Notes under the pieces: generated by a model
The model's database searches: none
Told to the model about the DNA's origin: nothing
What the model saw: the letters and a program-made list of their open reading frames with translations, nothing else
In this document: positions 24,641-64,000 of the stretch, in pieces
Position numbering within the stretch: the first letter of the stretch is position 1
Layout of the letters: every line of letters begins with the position of its first letter
Source: Flaccisagitta enflata
Taxonomy: Eukaryota; Chaetognatha; Sagittoidea; Aphragmophora
Reading direction: 5' to 3'
Assembly: GCA_965153355.1 (NCBI GenBank)
Contig: OZ231127.1
Coordinates: 22,506,001-22,570,000 of the forward strand
Length of the DNA: 64,000 nt
Translations under genes and position numbers: made by a program

Positions 24641-25395
24641 TTCAAAAGTGTTAAAAATCTTAAGAAGATGTTTTGAAAGTTTGAAAATGTTTAAATTGAT
24701 TGTGTCAGGGATGTAAAAAAGGGTTTGAAAATGTAAAAACGTTTAAAAAGGGAAAATACGGTTAAAAAAACTTAAAATAGGGTAAAATAGGTTATACAGG
24801 TTAATAAGTTGTTTTTGCATGCATGGCAGAAAGCTTCTGATCCCTGAAACAATGTTTTACAGTGTTTTAACTGCACTATTATAATTTTTACAGAAATTTT
24901 TTTTTTATTATCTGAGGAAATCAAAAGTATTACTTATTTTTTTGTGCTTATTAACCTTTAAGATATCTTCTACAAGAAATAAAAGTGATTGTTTCAGGTC
25001 AACCAGATAACTTTTATTGTTTTTACACATATTTGTTTTGATTGAGAATGCGTGTCTTTTTGAAATGATCATTAGTTATCACAGATGTCTTGCACCCGAC
25101 TTTTAGGTGCTGGCCTTATTTTTGTTTTGCCCAGAATTTGATCATAGAATCGTACAAATGGTTTTTGTTTTATCTGGATGATAAAAATTCACTCGAGCCA
25201 AAGTCATAATGAAAATGTATCACCATCACGTTATCAATTCATCTTGTATTGATTACCATCTAATCGATCATTTTTTTGAAAGAATTAAAAAACAGTACAG
25301 CGAATATACATTGTTACAAAAAAAAAAGTTCTTTTGTGCATCAATGCGCATCAATCATCTGGTAACAAAACAACATTTTTAAAGAGGCGGTCATT
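24641..25395. other. Intergenic, no gene recognised
   Basis: AT-rich sequence between the convergent PBK and receptor genes. Nothing else recognised. Confidence 0.5.
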
Positions 25396-25401
25396 TTTAT
25401 T
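25396..25401 (-). promoter_or_regulatory. Candidate poly(A) signal of the receptor gene
   Basis: AATAAA on the minus strand, about 490 bp downstream of the receptor stop codon. The implied 3' UTR would include the (CT)n array at 25,572-25,672. Confidence 0.5.
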
Positions 25402-25571
25402 GAGCAAGACAATGTGGCAGGTTATGACAAACTTCATTGGAATTCAATCGGGGAGGTGGAAGAGGGGGAGGAGGAGGAGGAGGAGGTGAAGTTTTTGGAG
25501 GGTGGGTGATTTCTTGAAAAGGTATTGAGCAAAGCATCAAATGTAAGGGTAGGGGCATTGAGCCGAGAGAG

Positions 25572-25673
<102 letters not shown>

Positions 25674-25886
25674 TCCCTACAAGGGTCACTACCCAATATT
25701 AGGTAAGCGTCGTGTTTCTGCATCGATGACGATAGAGAAAGGGATTTGGATTCGGTTGAGATATGGTCTGAGCCGGGATTGGGTGCAAGTGTGGCGAAAT
25801 AAGCATACAGATCAAAGATAAGAAAAACTCCATCCATCATCCTTAAACAAACAATCATCCATCACACTCTGAACAGCTGAATATGA

Positions 25887-52529
<26,643 letters not shown>

Positions 52530-53040
52530 GTTGTTGTTGTTCTTCTTCGTCTGCGTCTTTTGTTCGCACCTTTTTTTTCTATGTCAAATTGTTTAATGAT
52601 TATTATTATGTTTTTGTTCTTTTGTTTTATGAGTTGTTCATTTATTACTGTTCGTCATTCGCTTCGCTACATAATGTCAATAAGGGAGAATGAGTGAGAG
52701 AGAGAGATAGAAAGAAGAAGTTTGTTTTGACGTTCTTGTCGAGACTTTTTTTTTCTTTTACTGCTGGTTGCTAATTTCTTTCTTTGTTTTGTTTTGTTCT
52801 TTTTTGTTTTTTTTTTTTTTGTTTTTTTTTGCTTTTTTTAAAGAGAGTTTTTAAACGATGTCATGTTTCAGCATCTAGATGATAGATACGAAATATTCCT
52901 GAAGCGTTACGCAGAAATATATAGAGACAGTGAAAGGTGAAAAAAAATCCACTCAGTGAATTTTTTTTTCAAAAGATTTCATCGAAATGATGGACATCAC
53001 CGTGCGTTGTTGAGTCGACAGAATACTCGACAAGGAGAGC
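52530..53040. other. Upstream of the receptor gene
   Basis: AT-rich sequence with long T-runs at 52,800-52,840. It must hold the promoter, but no TATA box or initiator is convincing. Confidence 0.4.
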
Positions 53041-53160
<120 letters not shown>

Positions 53161-54565
53161 AAGAAAGACAAAAAGTTTATCAAGTTCTTTGGTTACAACG
53201 CCCTCAGCATGGGCAAAAAAACGCGGTTTAAGGTGGGACGAATTTCATATCCAATTTTATTATACTTCTATTTCGACATGAATGACTGATAGGATGGGTT
53301 TATATCTCCTGGTATTCAGAATTGTTTTAATCGATTTTCACATAAAGCAAGTACAGTGAGAACTGAGCATACAAAAGCGTTCTGTTTGGGGGTAAATTCG
53401 CTTTTATCAACCCTGGATAACAATGGCCAAAATAAAATCCGGACGCTCGGTTTTTCATGTTGACTGAATACTGCACATACTTTTTATTTGAAATCCATGA
53501 GCCCTTTAAAGAGCTTCAAAAACTCTAGAAATCTAGACCACGCGGAAACTTTTAGCTTAACTCGTTTTCAAATGAAGTAAAATTGAAATTCAATACCCAT
53601 TTTCTTGAAAGCAAATTACTGTGCCTGACAATTAGACAATTTTTGTTTTACATATTCTGTAGAACAAAGAAATCAAAAAATTGGAACGAAATTCAAGGTA
53701 AAATTGATGGAATCAAGCAGAAATCATGATTCTTATTCGTTTACAAGCAATATCAATTCGAAGTTGGTTACTCTAAAAAGAAAGAAGTGAGATTTGAGAT
53801 TTCTGAGTGGTTATCTTTAAAGCATCTTAACTTCTTAAGTTTTAAAGCTACAATGTTCGGTAAGAGCTCAAATGAAAGATATTTCGAAGCTCTTTGAAAC
53901 CATCATGGATTTTAAGGGTTTATCTTTCTTAGTTACTGAGAAATCCTTGATCAAAAATCAGCGTCCGGTTTGTTTTTTTTGCCACTGTTAAAACTACCAA
54001 AACAGTGCTCTATGGTTGATTTTTTCTGGTTAAGCATTGATGATGTCTTGTAGATCACTTACTGTATTTTTCAGACTTATCCTGCAGTGATGAAACAAAA
54101 AGCAGAAAATGATTGTGAAATGATGTGTGACATTCTGTTGTACTGCAGTTATAGTTATGTAGTACTGTATTACTGCCCCTACCCAACACTCCGCGACTTT
54201 TGCCCTGTGTTGGTCTTGTTTTTCTTATTCTCACGTTGTGTATTTGTTTATCTTTCTGTCTCACTTATTTCTGTGATATCAAATGTTGGCCGAGTGTTGG
54301 ATAATCATGAAGATGAAATACAACACATTTCTATTGATTTGATGAAATTTTGATTCTATGTCATTGAAGTAATTTTTCCATGGGACCGAAAATAGTGCCT
54401 GTACATCAGGTTTGGCTTTTTAATCAGCCCGGGTGTTGCAAAATCAAGAAAAATTAACACTGTAAAAAACCCAAAGAATATCGTTACCAAGGCATCATAG
54501 CTGCAAAATTCGAAGTTCTGTTAAATCAGGTACTGATGAGGCAGTGGTCCACTGTATTTTGGTAA
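53161..54565. other. No gene recognised
   Basis: AT-rich. CTGCCCCTACCCAACACTCC near 54,170 is a small decayed family A piece. Short frames here show no protein character. Confidence 0.5.
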
Positions 54566-54741
54566 GCATTAGTGTATCGGATTAGACTCAGAATGGATGT
54601 TTGCTAAGTTAGTTTTGCCAAATGGAAAACTAGGAGTAGGAGTGATGCGCGTAGTAACCAGTCAGTGAGGGTTCACAAGGCCCTCTTCCATATTTTTCAG
54701 TTTGGGTATGGTGAGGGATATTGTTCCACCTGCCATACTAC
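54566..54741 (+). repeat. Dispersed repeat H, copy 2
   Basis: Same order of blocks as at 38,843-39,024, about 80% alike. Confidence 0.82.
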
Positions 54742-56245
54742 TCAGTACCTTGGATTAAAATGTCCGGCTGTCGCATTACGCTTGACCTCGCTTTAAGGTT
54801 ATGGTTTCTTGACAATGTGAAGTTTTTTGATTGGTAGAGAAAAGATCCGATGAATTTTGAAAAAGGAAGCAAAAAGAAAGATAGAAAAAAACAAATGAAA
54901 AAACCGGAGTGGAACACGTGCTCCGTAAATAATACCCGTCTAATTTGTTTCAAAACGCTATACGGCTCCAATTCATCTTTTAAGGTAAAGTTTTTCGATT
55001 TAGATATAAATTCATAAAGACGAACAGGTAACAGCGGAGAATCATAAATCATTCATGAAAAATTGAGTAGACTTAGATCTCATATTGGCTTAGGATAGTG
55101 GGGGTATCCATTGGGCGAAAAAAAAGATGTCAGGGAAGTGAAGTTATGAATTTAGACAATTCTAGAGAGGCTTTATTTCCCATCATGGTCAGTAATATTG
55201 GGAACTCATTTCTGTTCTTGCCCAACAATCCCTATTTTAAACAGATTTGCTACAACATTCCCATAGTATGTTTTGTGAGCACATTGCACACTGGTCCGAG
55301 GAATCCCTTTTTGCGGGAACAATATCTTTATGTACTATTTTTACTTTCATGCCAAACGAAAGAAATGATTGTACCCTAGCACTGAGTTTCACACCTTAAT
55401 TTACTTTATCTTAGCAAAAATTTATAAAAATTGTCAAATTTTGGATTGCCAGCTATTGCCATGAGGAAAATGGTTTTAAAACATAAATTGGATTATCACA
55501 AGTCTGTAGGCAAAGTTCGGATGAGCACTTTTGTGCGCTTTGAGAGACATTTTACACAAAAATATATAATCATCCAATAAAGATTTTTTTCAAATCTAGG
55601 TGGTCAGTACCAGCAAATGAAAGCTCATGCTATGCCTGATTGACCGATCATTATTGATTGACCGATCATTATTGATTGACCGATCATTATTGATTTTGGG
55701 ATCATCAATGAGGAAATTTTATTATTAGCGATAGGATTATCTTCAACAAATGATTCCCCGATAGGTTTGGATAGGATCTACTGTATTTAGATATACGGAG
55801 TGCACAAAATATCTCAATATGTTGTCTCAGGTCTGGAAGGGATCTACTGTATTAAGATATATGGAGTCCAAAATAATATCTAAAATGGGGAACATTTACA
55901 AATAATGGTAGCTAGTTTTAGTTGTACACTTTGGGGTGTGTCACTAACGATTTTTTTTTAAATTGAAAGTAAATGCTGTAAAAAGAAAATGGGATAAAAC
56001 GCGTCAGCTACTGCTACTACGTCTATAGTGTGTTTATCAGATGTACCCTATATATTGGTAGAAAATGAGGAGAGAATGATGCAAAGGATATCAATTTATA
56101 ATCCATTGACGACTAAGTTTGAACAAGGCGAAGCGAGGTTGGTGAAATTGTGAGCTGACGAGCGAACGTTCACCAAAAATTGAAGAAAAAAAGAGACTAA
56201 AACTGAAGAAGAAAAAAAAGTTAGAAAAGGCACTTCACAGTAAAA
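54742..56245. other. No gene recognised; short tandem repeat at 55,636-55,694
   Basis: Three direct copies of the 18-mer TGATTGACCGATCATTAT. TACTGTATTTAGATATACGG and a near copy recur at 55,780 and 55,848. Otherwise featureless. Confidence 0.6.
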
Positions 56246-56249
56246 GAGA

Positions 56250-56252
56250 GAA

Positions 56253-56294
<42 letters not shown>

Positions 56295-56390
56295 TGGGCG
56301 GGACGCATTGAGATCAGATGGCGCAGTGGACATAGACTTGACTAGTTTTCTAGCAAAGACGGAGACAGACAGACAGACAGACAGACACAC

Positions 56391-56473
<83 letters not shown>
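56250..56473. repeat. (GA)n and (CAGA)n/(CA)n microsatellites
   Basis: GA units at 56,250-56,289, then CAGA and about 40 CA units at 56,360-56,472. Confidence 0.95.
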
Positions 56474-56474
<1 letters not shown>

Positions 56475-57105
56475 GTATAGATAGGTATTCATGGTATTCG
56501 TGGTACATCTAACCTTTCGTATTGCATGTGTAAAGAAGAGCGCCGCTGGGGAAGCTTAAAAAGGAGTATTACCCTGCACCTTTCAATGATTTTGAAAAAA
56601 AGTTAATGTTTTGAATTTTTTTTTCTAAAGCTTAAGCGGAAAGTCAAAAACAATTTCTAATGAAGGGAACCACAAGACAACAACACCCTTCCTCGATTTT
56701 TCATTAATTTTCAATGTTTGAGCATGTAGTTTCCTTATAATTTAGCATAAGAGACTGTTATGATGATAAAATCAAATAAAAAAAAGCGGCGGCATATGAA
56801 TTCCAGTATGCCCACGTATGGCAGAAATAGATACTTATAGAGGTACAGAAACACATGCAAAGAGCAACAACAATGATGATGCTGAACAGAATTTGATCGC
56901 GCAAAAAAGTAAAGTATGAATTATGAAAAACAAGTTGAGAGGTGCTGCAGCCGAGTCCGAGACCGATGCCGCGTGAAATGCAGCAGCGAAGTCGACGTCG
57001 TCGTTTTACTTTTACCCGTTCCCCAAACCGATCGGCAGCAGCATCTCACGTCATATCTCAATCGCGTTGTGAATCTCTCTCTCTCTTTCTTCCCCCCTCC
57101 CTAAA
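56474..57105. other. No gene recognised
   Basis: Nothing beyond a short 62-codon frame without recognisable features. Confidence 0.45.
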
Positions 57106-57542
<437 letters not shown>

Positions 57543-57774
57543 CTTTTTCATCTTTTAGTATTTTGTTTATTTCGACTTCATTTCTTTACTTTCTCGCAGG
57601 GTTTACAGTACAGAGACGGAAAATTTCGATCAGTATAAGTAATCATAAAATTAAAATTTGATTCAACATATATACATACACACTTGCCACATGCACTAGG
57701 CTGTCCCACATGGGAATAATCAGTTCTACGTCACTAAGATTCTTAAATTTCACGGGTGAGATGATGTGATCCCG

Positions 57775-58295
57775 TTATCAGTCAGTCCCAATTCCGCATT
57801 CATCCATATGACCATATCTCATCATATTACGAGATAAAGCAACTTAGATTATCTGTGCATATTTCGATATATAGAAATACGACTCTCATCTTTCCCGTTT
57901 TGTTTGGCCACTCAAAAGGAAGTAGCAAAGCGATTATCAAGCTCTCATCCTTTTTACTATTGAGAGCTCCCAAGGCTCTTGTCCTTACTCAAATGGGGTT
58001 GAGTAGTATGATAGGTGGATAGTAGTAATGTTGTCCAAATTTCATGTACATGACATTTATTCACACAAGAAAGTGTAGCTCGTTGATTTAATACAGCAAG
58101 GCAAATTGATGAAAGGAAAAGAGAAAAAAAGAAATTGAATTAGAAAGTAGTGAAGAATATAATGAGTAGCGGGCTCTGACAAGCATAACAGTCAGTCCCA
58201 AATCCGCATTCGTCCATATGATCGTATCTCAACATATTTCGGCAATCCCAAACTTTTTCCATCTGAGCATATTTTGATATATAGAAATATGACTT
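57775..58295 (+). repeat. Direct repeat of about 110 bp
   Basis: CAGTCAGTCCCAATTCCGCA at 57,780 recurs as CAGTCAGTCCCAAATCCGCA at 58,190. Both are followed by ATATATAGAAATACGACT or ATATATAGAAATATGACT about 90 bp later. Confidence 0.8.
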
Positions 58296-58719
58296 ACAAA
58301 AGATTAATTTTCTCAGTTGTGTCTTTTGTAAAATCCGAATGAAAGCCGTTTGTCTTGTTTACAGTCTTCGATGATTTTCTACTGACTTTGCCTCTTAAAT
58401 TTTAGGGGAAATAGATTTCTGAATGCTGCTCCATTCAATCATATCATTAGATCTTTTTTATCCTTCATTGTTTTTAATCTTACCGATTATTTAAGTATTG
58501 GATAGTGTTTAAACCGGATCCATCTGTACGTATGGTCCTAAGGAGCGTCCCAACTACAAAGCGCGCAAGCTAGCAAAGCAGAGTTGTCGGCGAGACCACA
58601 GACCGCGCATGAAAGTGTGGAAATAAGCTAGGCTACCATAACCGATAACGGCATGGGGATGGAAAGAAGCAGTAATGCATACAAGAGGCCAATAAAATGT
58701 TTGGGTAGGGGCTGTGACC
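58296..58719. other. No gene recognised
   Basis: Nothing supported. Confidence 0.4.
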
Positions 58720-58855
58720 CAGAAACCTCAGGGGTGTATATAATTGAACGGCTTTTGAGTTTATTCCCCCCCCCCCTGCTTTTGATTTTCTTCCCCGTGA
58801 TGCGTTGCGTCGCATTACAAAATCTATCATTTTCTTCCCCACAAAGCAAAAAAAT
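58720..58855 (-). repeat. Dispersed repeat I, copy 2
   Basis: CTCAGGGGTGTATATAATTG, a C-run, then AATCTATCATTTTCTTCCCC match in reverse the block at 6,740-6,870. A related C-run block follows at 58,985-59,055. Confidence 0.75.
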
Positions 58856-59944
58856 AATATATTATAGGTTCAAATAGTGTTAAAATGTGTTGCAGTAAAC
58901 AGAGACTACCATTTGGGACTACCAAAAGTGTTTAATCTTCAAAAATTTTCTTTTTTCTTCTTTTTTAGCTTTTGATTTTTTTCCCCATCTCCAAATCCTT
59001 TGATTTTATCCCCCCCCCCCCCCCCGCCGGGGGAGAATGCTCAACTGTATACACGCCTGAGAAACCTTCCAATGAAGGATTCCTCGACACTACCCTGCGC
59101 TGCACCACAGTCGCCGAAAAATCCAAACGTGACGGATGGTCGGACTGACTCAATCGATCGGACAGACCTACCCAACCGCTTCAGTTGCGGCTAGAGACGG
59201 CGACAGGCGTTTAAAAGATATTTATAAAACAATTCTTTCATGTCATTTTGAAATCGATACAAAATGAATGGTCATATACGTCATAACAGCTGACCAAAGT
59301 CCAAAGAATCGATCTAAAACGAGGTGTATAGACGGATAAAGATTGACAACGATAGCTTTTCGACGTGAGGCCCCATTCAGTGCGGCGGTCGTTTATCACA
59401 TAAATTCAAACTTGATACTCATCGATGCTTTATTGAGAATATATCAGGATTACAATTAAACTGAGATCCTATATATATGTTTTCATCGAGTTTCGTCATC
59501 CAATGAAGGAAAAGTAATGAGAACGGAAAAGGGATACTAAAAGAAAATCAGTAACTTTTCCCAAATTTAAATTTAACAAGGTCTATACCTATAAGTCGCG
59601 CGCTGAATTAAATTACCAATATCCAATTTCAACCATGCTAAGAAAAAGAAAGAAAAAAAAGCGCACCACTTTGACGTGCCTTGGCAAAAAAACAAAAAAA
59701 TCCATATGCATATGAAAGGGTTTTAAAAAAATCTATCATTTAAGTTAAAATGTCATCCTCAACCCCTTTTTCACTCTTTACACTCTTCAAATAATTTCAA
59801 CAACACCAAGTAGGCCAAGTACGCCAGGTGGATCTCCTGACCTATGCGTGACAGACCCAGGGTACGACAAAGTGCCCAAGCACGCAAGCATTGCTTGTAG
59901 ACAGCAAGCAAATTTTGTAGGCAGGGGTATAGGATATAGGGTAT
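58856..59944. other. No gene recognised
   Basis: Contains a 16-base C-run at about 59,011. No gene or element ends identified. Confidence 0.4.
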
Positions 59945-60036
59945 AGGGAAAAAAGTAAGGTGTTATGGACGGACTGACCGACGAACGGATTGACAAAGCG
60001 GGCCATAGAGTCGCGTAGAACGCGTCTGAAACGAGA
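59945..60036 (-). repeat. Family A hairpin-end fragment
   Basis: GGACGGACTGACCGACGAAC array, GACAAAGCGGGCCATAGAGT, hairpin GTCGCGTAGAACGCGTC with changed stem bases, then TGAAACG. Confidence 0.75.
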
Positions 60037-60064
60037 AATGGCAGCTGCGCCTTTCAGCGTTGGC

Positions 60065-60195
<131 letters not shown>

Positions 60196-60635
60196 TTACT
60201 TGTTGTTTCTTAAATGCAGTTAAAAAAAAGTCAAAGCTTGAATTCACCCTCTTTGGGAGTTTTCCCAAGATGACATTTCATATCCTAGCTCCGCTTCCCC
60301 ATCCCCCCTCACCCATACCACCATTCTTGTGAGTTGTGTCTCCATTGCCCCGTTTACTCTTCTGGGTTTTTTCTGTTGAAATATGAAGAGCCTGCGACTT
60401 CAAGTAGGATGACGTCCATTAGTCCATCGCTCTGTATAATATTCAGAATTAAACAAAATCATCTAAGAGGCTTGTTTTTCAATTATTTGCATAAGCAACG
60501 GCAGTGATTTTTATGCCAGTTTGTGGCATTTTAGTGGAGGTAATGATAATGGTAATTTGAGCCATAAAAGTGAATATAACTTTTACCAGTAAAGGCGGCT
60601 CTCGCCGACCGGAAAAAAATCGTAAGGGCTGTTTT

Positions 60636-60701
<66 letters not shown>

Positions 60702-60702
60702 C
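60636..60702. repeat. (GT)n microsatellite
   Basis: GT array with two TCTG interruptions, directly preceding the pyrimidine tract. Confidence 0.96.
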
Positions 60703-61568
60703 TCTCACTCTCTCTCTCTCTCCCTCCCGTGCTCCCTCCCTCTCTCCCTCCCTCCCCCTACCTCTCTCCCTCCCTTTCTCCCTCCCTTCCTCCCTCTCTC
60801 CCTCCCTCCTTCTCTCTCCCTCCCTTCCCCTCACCTTCCCCCTCCCTCTTTCCCTCTCTCCCTCCCTCCGTCCTTCTCTCCCTCTTCCTTTCCCTCTCCC
60901 TTCCTCCCCCTTTCCCTCCCTCATCTGCCTCCCTCCTTTCTCCCTCACCCCTCTCCCTCTAGCTCTCCCTCTCTCTCCCTCCCTCTCCCTCCTTTTGTCC
61001 CCCTCCTCCCTCCCCCTCCCTCCCTCCTCCCTCCCTCCCTCTCCCTCCTTCCCTCTCTCTCTCTCTGGTTCCTCCCCCTCCCCTCGATTTCCCTTCCCCT
61101 CTCTCTCCCCCTCTCCCTCCCTCTCTCTCCCTCCCCCTCCCTCCCTTCCTCTCTCCCTCCCCCTACCCCTCCCTCCTTCTCTCTCCCTTTCTTTCCCTCC
61201 CCCTCTCTCTCTCTCTTCCTCCCTTCCCCTTTCTCTTTCCTTCCCTTTTCCTCCCCTTCTCCCTTTCCCTCCCTCCTTCCCTCTCCCTCCCTCCCCCCTC
61301 CCCCTCTCCCTCCCTCTCCTTCCCTCCCTTACTCCTTCACCCTCCCTCTCCCTCCCCCCTCTCCCTCCCTCCCTCTTGCTCCCTCCCTCTCCCCCTTCTT
61401 TCTCCCTCCCTCTCCCTCCCTCTCCCATCCTCCCTTGCTCCTTCACCCTCCCTCTCCCTCCCCCCTTTTCCCTCCCTCCCTCTTGCTCCTTCCCTCTTAC
61501 TCCCTCCCTCTCCCCCCTCTCTCTCCCTCTCTCTCCCTCTCTCTCCCTCCCTCTCCCTCCCTCTGCCC
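60703..61568. repeat. 860-bp pure pyrimidine tract, CCCT-type
   Basis: Irregular mixture of CCCT, CCCTCT and CCCTCC with only isolated purines (e.g. 60,961, 61,076-61,089). It yields long Pro/Ser/Leu and Glu/Gly/Arg frames that are artefacts. Confidence 0.97.
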
Positions 61569-62290
61569 TCTGCTGAACTCATTTTTGTTGTTACTCAGAG
61601 CTCAAAATTGAGATCGATGAAAAAAAAAAATCTGTGAAAAAAATGCAAAAAATGTGAAAAAATAAAAAAAGATTGAAAAATTCATAGCGCCTAAAGTATT
61701 GGTCCGACAGTGCCCTGATTTTTTCCAGAAGGTGTAAAAAAGTGCCCTCTTTCACCCTGTACCAATTTCAACCCCAGCCTCGGGCGAGCCTAGTCGTGAC
61801 TCAACTTCCTCAAAACGCCTCAAGCGAAAATGGAAAAAATTAATTCCTAAGCGAAACTCAAAAAATCGAAAAACGTTTTTCGATTTTTTTCCCAATCAAA
61901 AGATTGCAACACATCGAAAAAAATGGCCCTTTAGGTATTAATGGTATTCATGGTATTCATGGTTTTCATGGTATATATCTAAATCTTTCATATTCCAAAT
62001 TCCATGTTTGAAAATGTCAGATCTGGTATGAAAGGCTATCAGTGACCACCTATTTATGGCCTTTTGCATTAATGGTTATTTTTCTTGAAACTCAGCCAGT
62101 AGTTTCACTCTCCCATCTGAGAATTTGAAGTATTCAAAGGTCTGCCTTTTTAGTCTGCAGGAAAAAAATGACGAGAAAAATCTTGAAAAAGAAAAGGAGA
62201 TGTTTTCTTTACTTATTTGCATAAAAAAAAACACTAGCCTTTCAACGACGTTAAGTTGTCAAGAGTGGATGAAAGCTAATTTCAAGAAAC
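61569..62290. other. No gene recognised
   Basis: AT-rich; TGGTATTCATGGTATTCATGG at 61,940 is a small local repeat. Confidence 0.45.
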
Positions 62291-62292
62291 GT

Positions 62293-62490
62293 AACAAGGC
62301 CGGATACACGGCTACCAAAGTCGCTTGCGGGTGGGCAGGGGCCATATTTGAGGTCACCAGACCATTTGGGCAGGAGCAGTGAGGTCAAAGACATAAAAAC
62401 ATAAAAAAAACTAAAGTGTGACCAGACCGACCGACCGACCAACCAACCGACCGACGGAAAAAGCGGGTCGTAGAGTCACGCGACTAAAAA
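62293..62490 (-). repeat. Family A copy, nearly full-length, hairpin damaged
   Basis: AACAAGGCCGGATACACGGC, GCGGGTGGGCAGGGGCCATA, TTTGGGCAGGAGCAGTGAGG, a GACCGACC array, and GTCACGCGAC then TAAAAA. Four or so stem and loop bases are deleted. Confidence 0.88.
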
Positions 62491-62962
62491 GTATAGTGGG
62501 GAGAAGGGGACTCCTTGATGATTCATGCGACACAGGACGATCTATGTAACCCTTCTTTCTGATACATAAATGATAAGATACTATTTTGTAATATGATAAC
62601 GACACACTAATAGGATGTGATTGCTGAGGTAGTTTCAAAGCTGGGCATCAAAACTTAGTTATGTATCATTCTTTTCACTTGAGCAAGAGACCTAGAACGT
62701 CCGCAAACAGCAACAACAGCATTACTTAAATTAACGACACACTGTCGTAAAACATTGGATAAATGATGAAGCGAGTCTCCCGCGCTCGATTGTCGAAATA
62801 AAACGAATCTCCATCATTCCTGACATTAATTTCTTCCCTGCTTTCAAAAATCTTTGCTTTGAGTCGAAGTTTACGGTGAAAAACTGAAATGAATAGAAAC
62901 CTTGAATAGCTTTGTTTTAACGAGCTCCCCCGCTCCCTGCATGTATATATATATGTGTGTGC

Positions 62963-62995
<33 letters not shown>

Positions 62996-63360
62996 AACAA
63001 TGAAAGTTTCTTTGGATGGGGGAAAGGCCTTAACTATTTTTGAATAGTTTTACTCATCTGACTCATCAACTTTCCCCCGCAAATAAAGGATTTGTCCGTC
63101 TGGATATCATGATATCTGTCAGTCCATTTAGTCAAAGAGTATTTTCTTGAGCCCGTTTTGACATTACCGTGGACGAACACGAACAAAAATTGTCCATTTG
63201 GTGGCGCCATTTTTGTAGTTTGACTTTATTGATAACGTGGTTCATTAAGAAATAAATGTACATCACACCAGGCGTGCATTTTTTGGAGTAACCAGTAACG
63301 CCGTTGCTCGGAAGGACGCGGAGTCCTCTCGGAAGGTCTGGGAATAGGTAGAAGAAGAAG
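62491..63360. other. No gene recognised; possible minus-strand terminal exon at the right
   Basis: (CT)n lies at 62,965-62,995. On the minus strand, TATTCCCAG near 63,342 followed by an open stretch and AATAAA near 63,230 could be a last exon, but the peptide is not recognisable in any frame, so no gene is called. Confidence 0.35.
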
Positions 63361-63363
63361 AAG

Positions 63364-63969
<606 letters not shown>

Positions 63970-64000
63970 GAAGAAGAGCAAGAAGTACAAGAAGAAGGAG

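Noticed and set aside
60583-61611. Long open frames rich in Pro/Ser/Leu or Glu/Gly/Arg
   Set aside because: They translate the pyrimidine tract; all frames are open because stops need purines on that strand.
63226-63346. Possible minus-strand terminal exon with AATAAA
   Set aside because: An acceptor-like TATTCCCAG and AATAAA are present, but the peptide is unrecognisable and no upstream exon is visible beyond the (GAT)n array.

Overview
This window is metazoan nuclear DNA from an organism I cannot name. It has spliced genes with GT-AG introns, an animal-type PBK/TOPK mitotic kinase, a class-A-like seven-helix receptor, a C2H2 zinc-finger gene, a LINE, and several layers of DNA transposons, foldback elements and very long microsatellites. 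The gene content and the abundant (CT)n, (GAT)n, (GTT)n and ACGG-type arrays suggest a marine invertebrate. There is no operon logic, plasmid, phage or CRISPR feature.

Layout. 1-2,100: microsatellites and old repeats. 2,122-6,240: a damaged LINE (endonuclease, reverse transcriptase, C-terminal zinc fingers) ending in a (GAT)n tail. 6,300-11,490: repeats. 11,495-23,787 (+): PBK/TOPK kinase in three exons whose phases join exactly (423 aa). Its intron 1 is GTT/GTC microsatellite around a triplicated 220-bp unit; its 9.6-kb intron 2 holds a 3.8-kb foldback element with minisatellite elements inserted in it. 25,887-52,529 (-): a seven-exon gene for a 562-aa seven-helix protein with a long NPY-rich tail. 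Its 18.8-kb intron 2 contains, on the opposite strand, a whole zinc-finger gene (35,057-40,437). 53,000-64,000: no gene recognised; microsatellites, an 860-bp pyrimidine tract and a 600-bp (GAT)n block.

Main finds. (1) The zinc-finger gene is split by a 1,445-bp hAT-type element with an 8-bp target duplication. A donor inside its terminal repeat and an acceptor inside its target duplication would splice it out in frame, so it looks like a transposon-born intron. (2) A dispersed family (here called B) keeps the same inverted-repeat frame and tail but carries a different minisatellite core in almost every copy. Intact opposite arms of a host foldback give pre-insertion sites showing entry into T-runs without a target duplication. 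(3) Another family (A) ends in a short hairpin directly followed by CTAAAA; copies differ by paired changes in the stem. (4) Several introns have microsatellites starting exactly at splice sites; one 684-bp intron is almost entirely microsatellite. (5) Nested MITEs with clean 4-, 5-bp and TA duplications allow relative dating.

No pathway links the three genes: PBK is a mitotic kinase, the receptor is an orphan membrane protein, and the zinc-finger protein is presumably nuclear. The window is best read as three host genes whose introns are filled by repeats.
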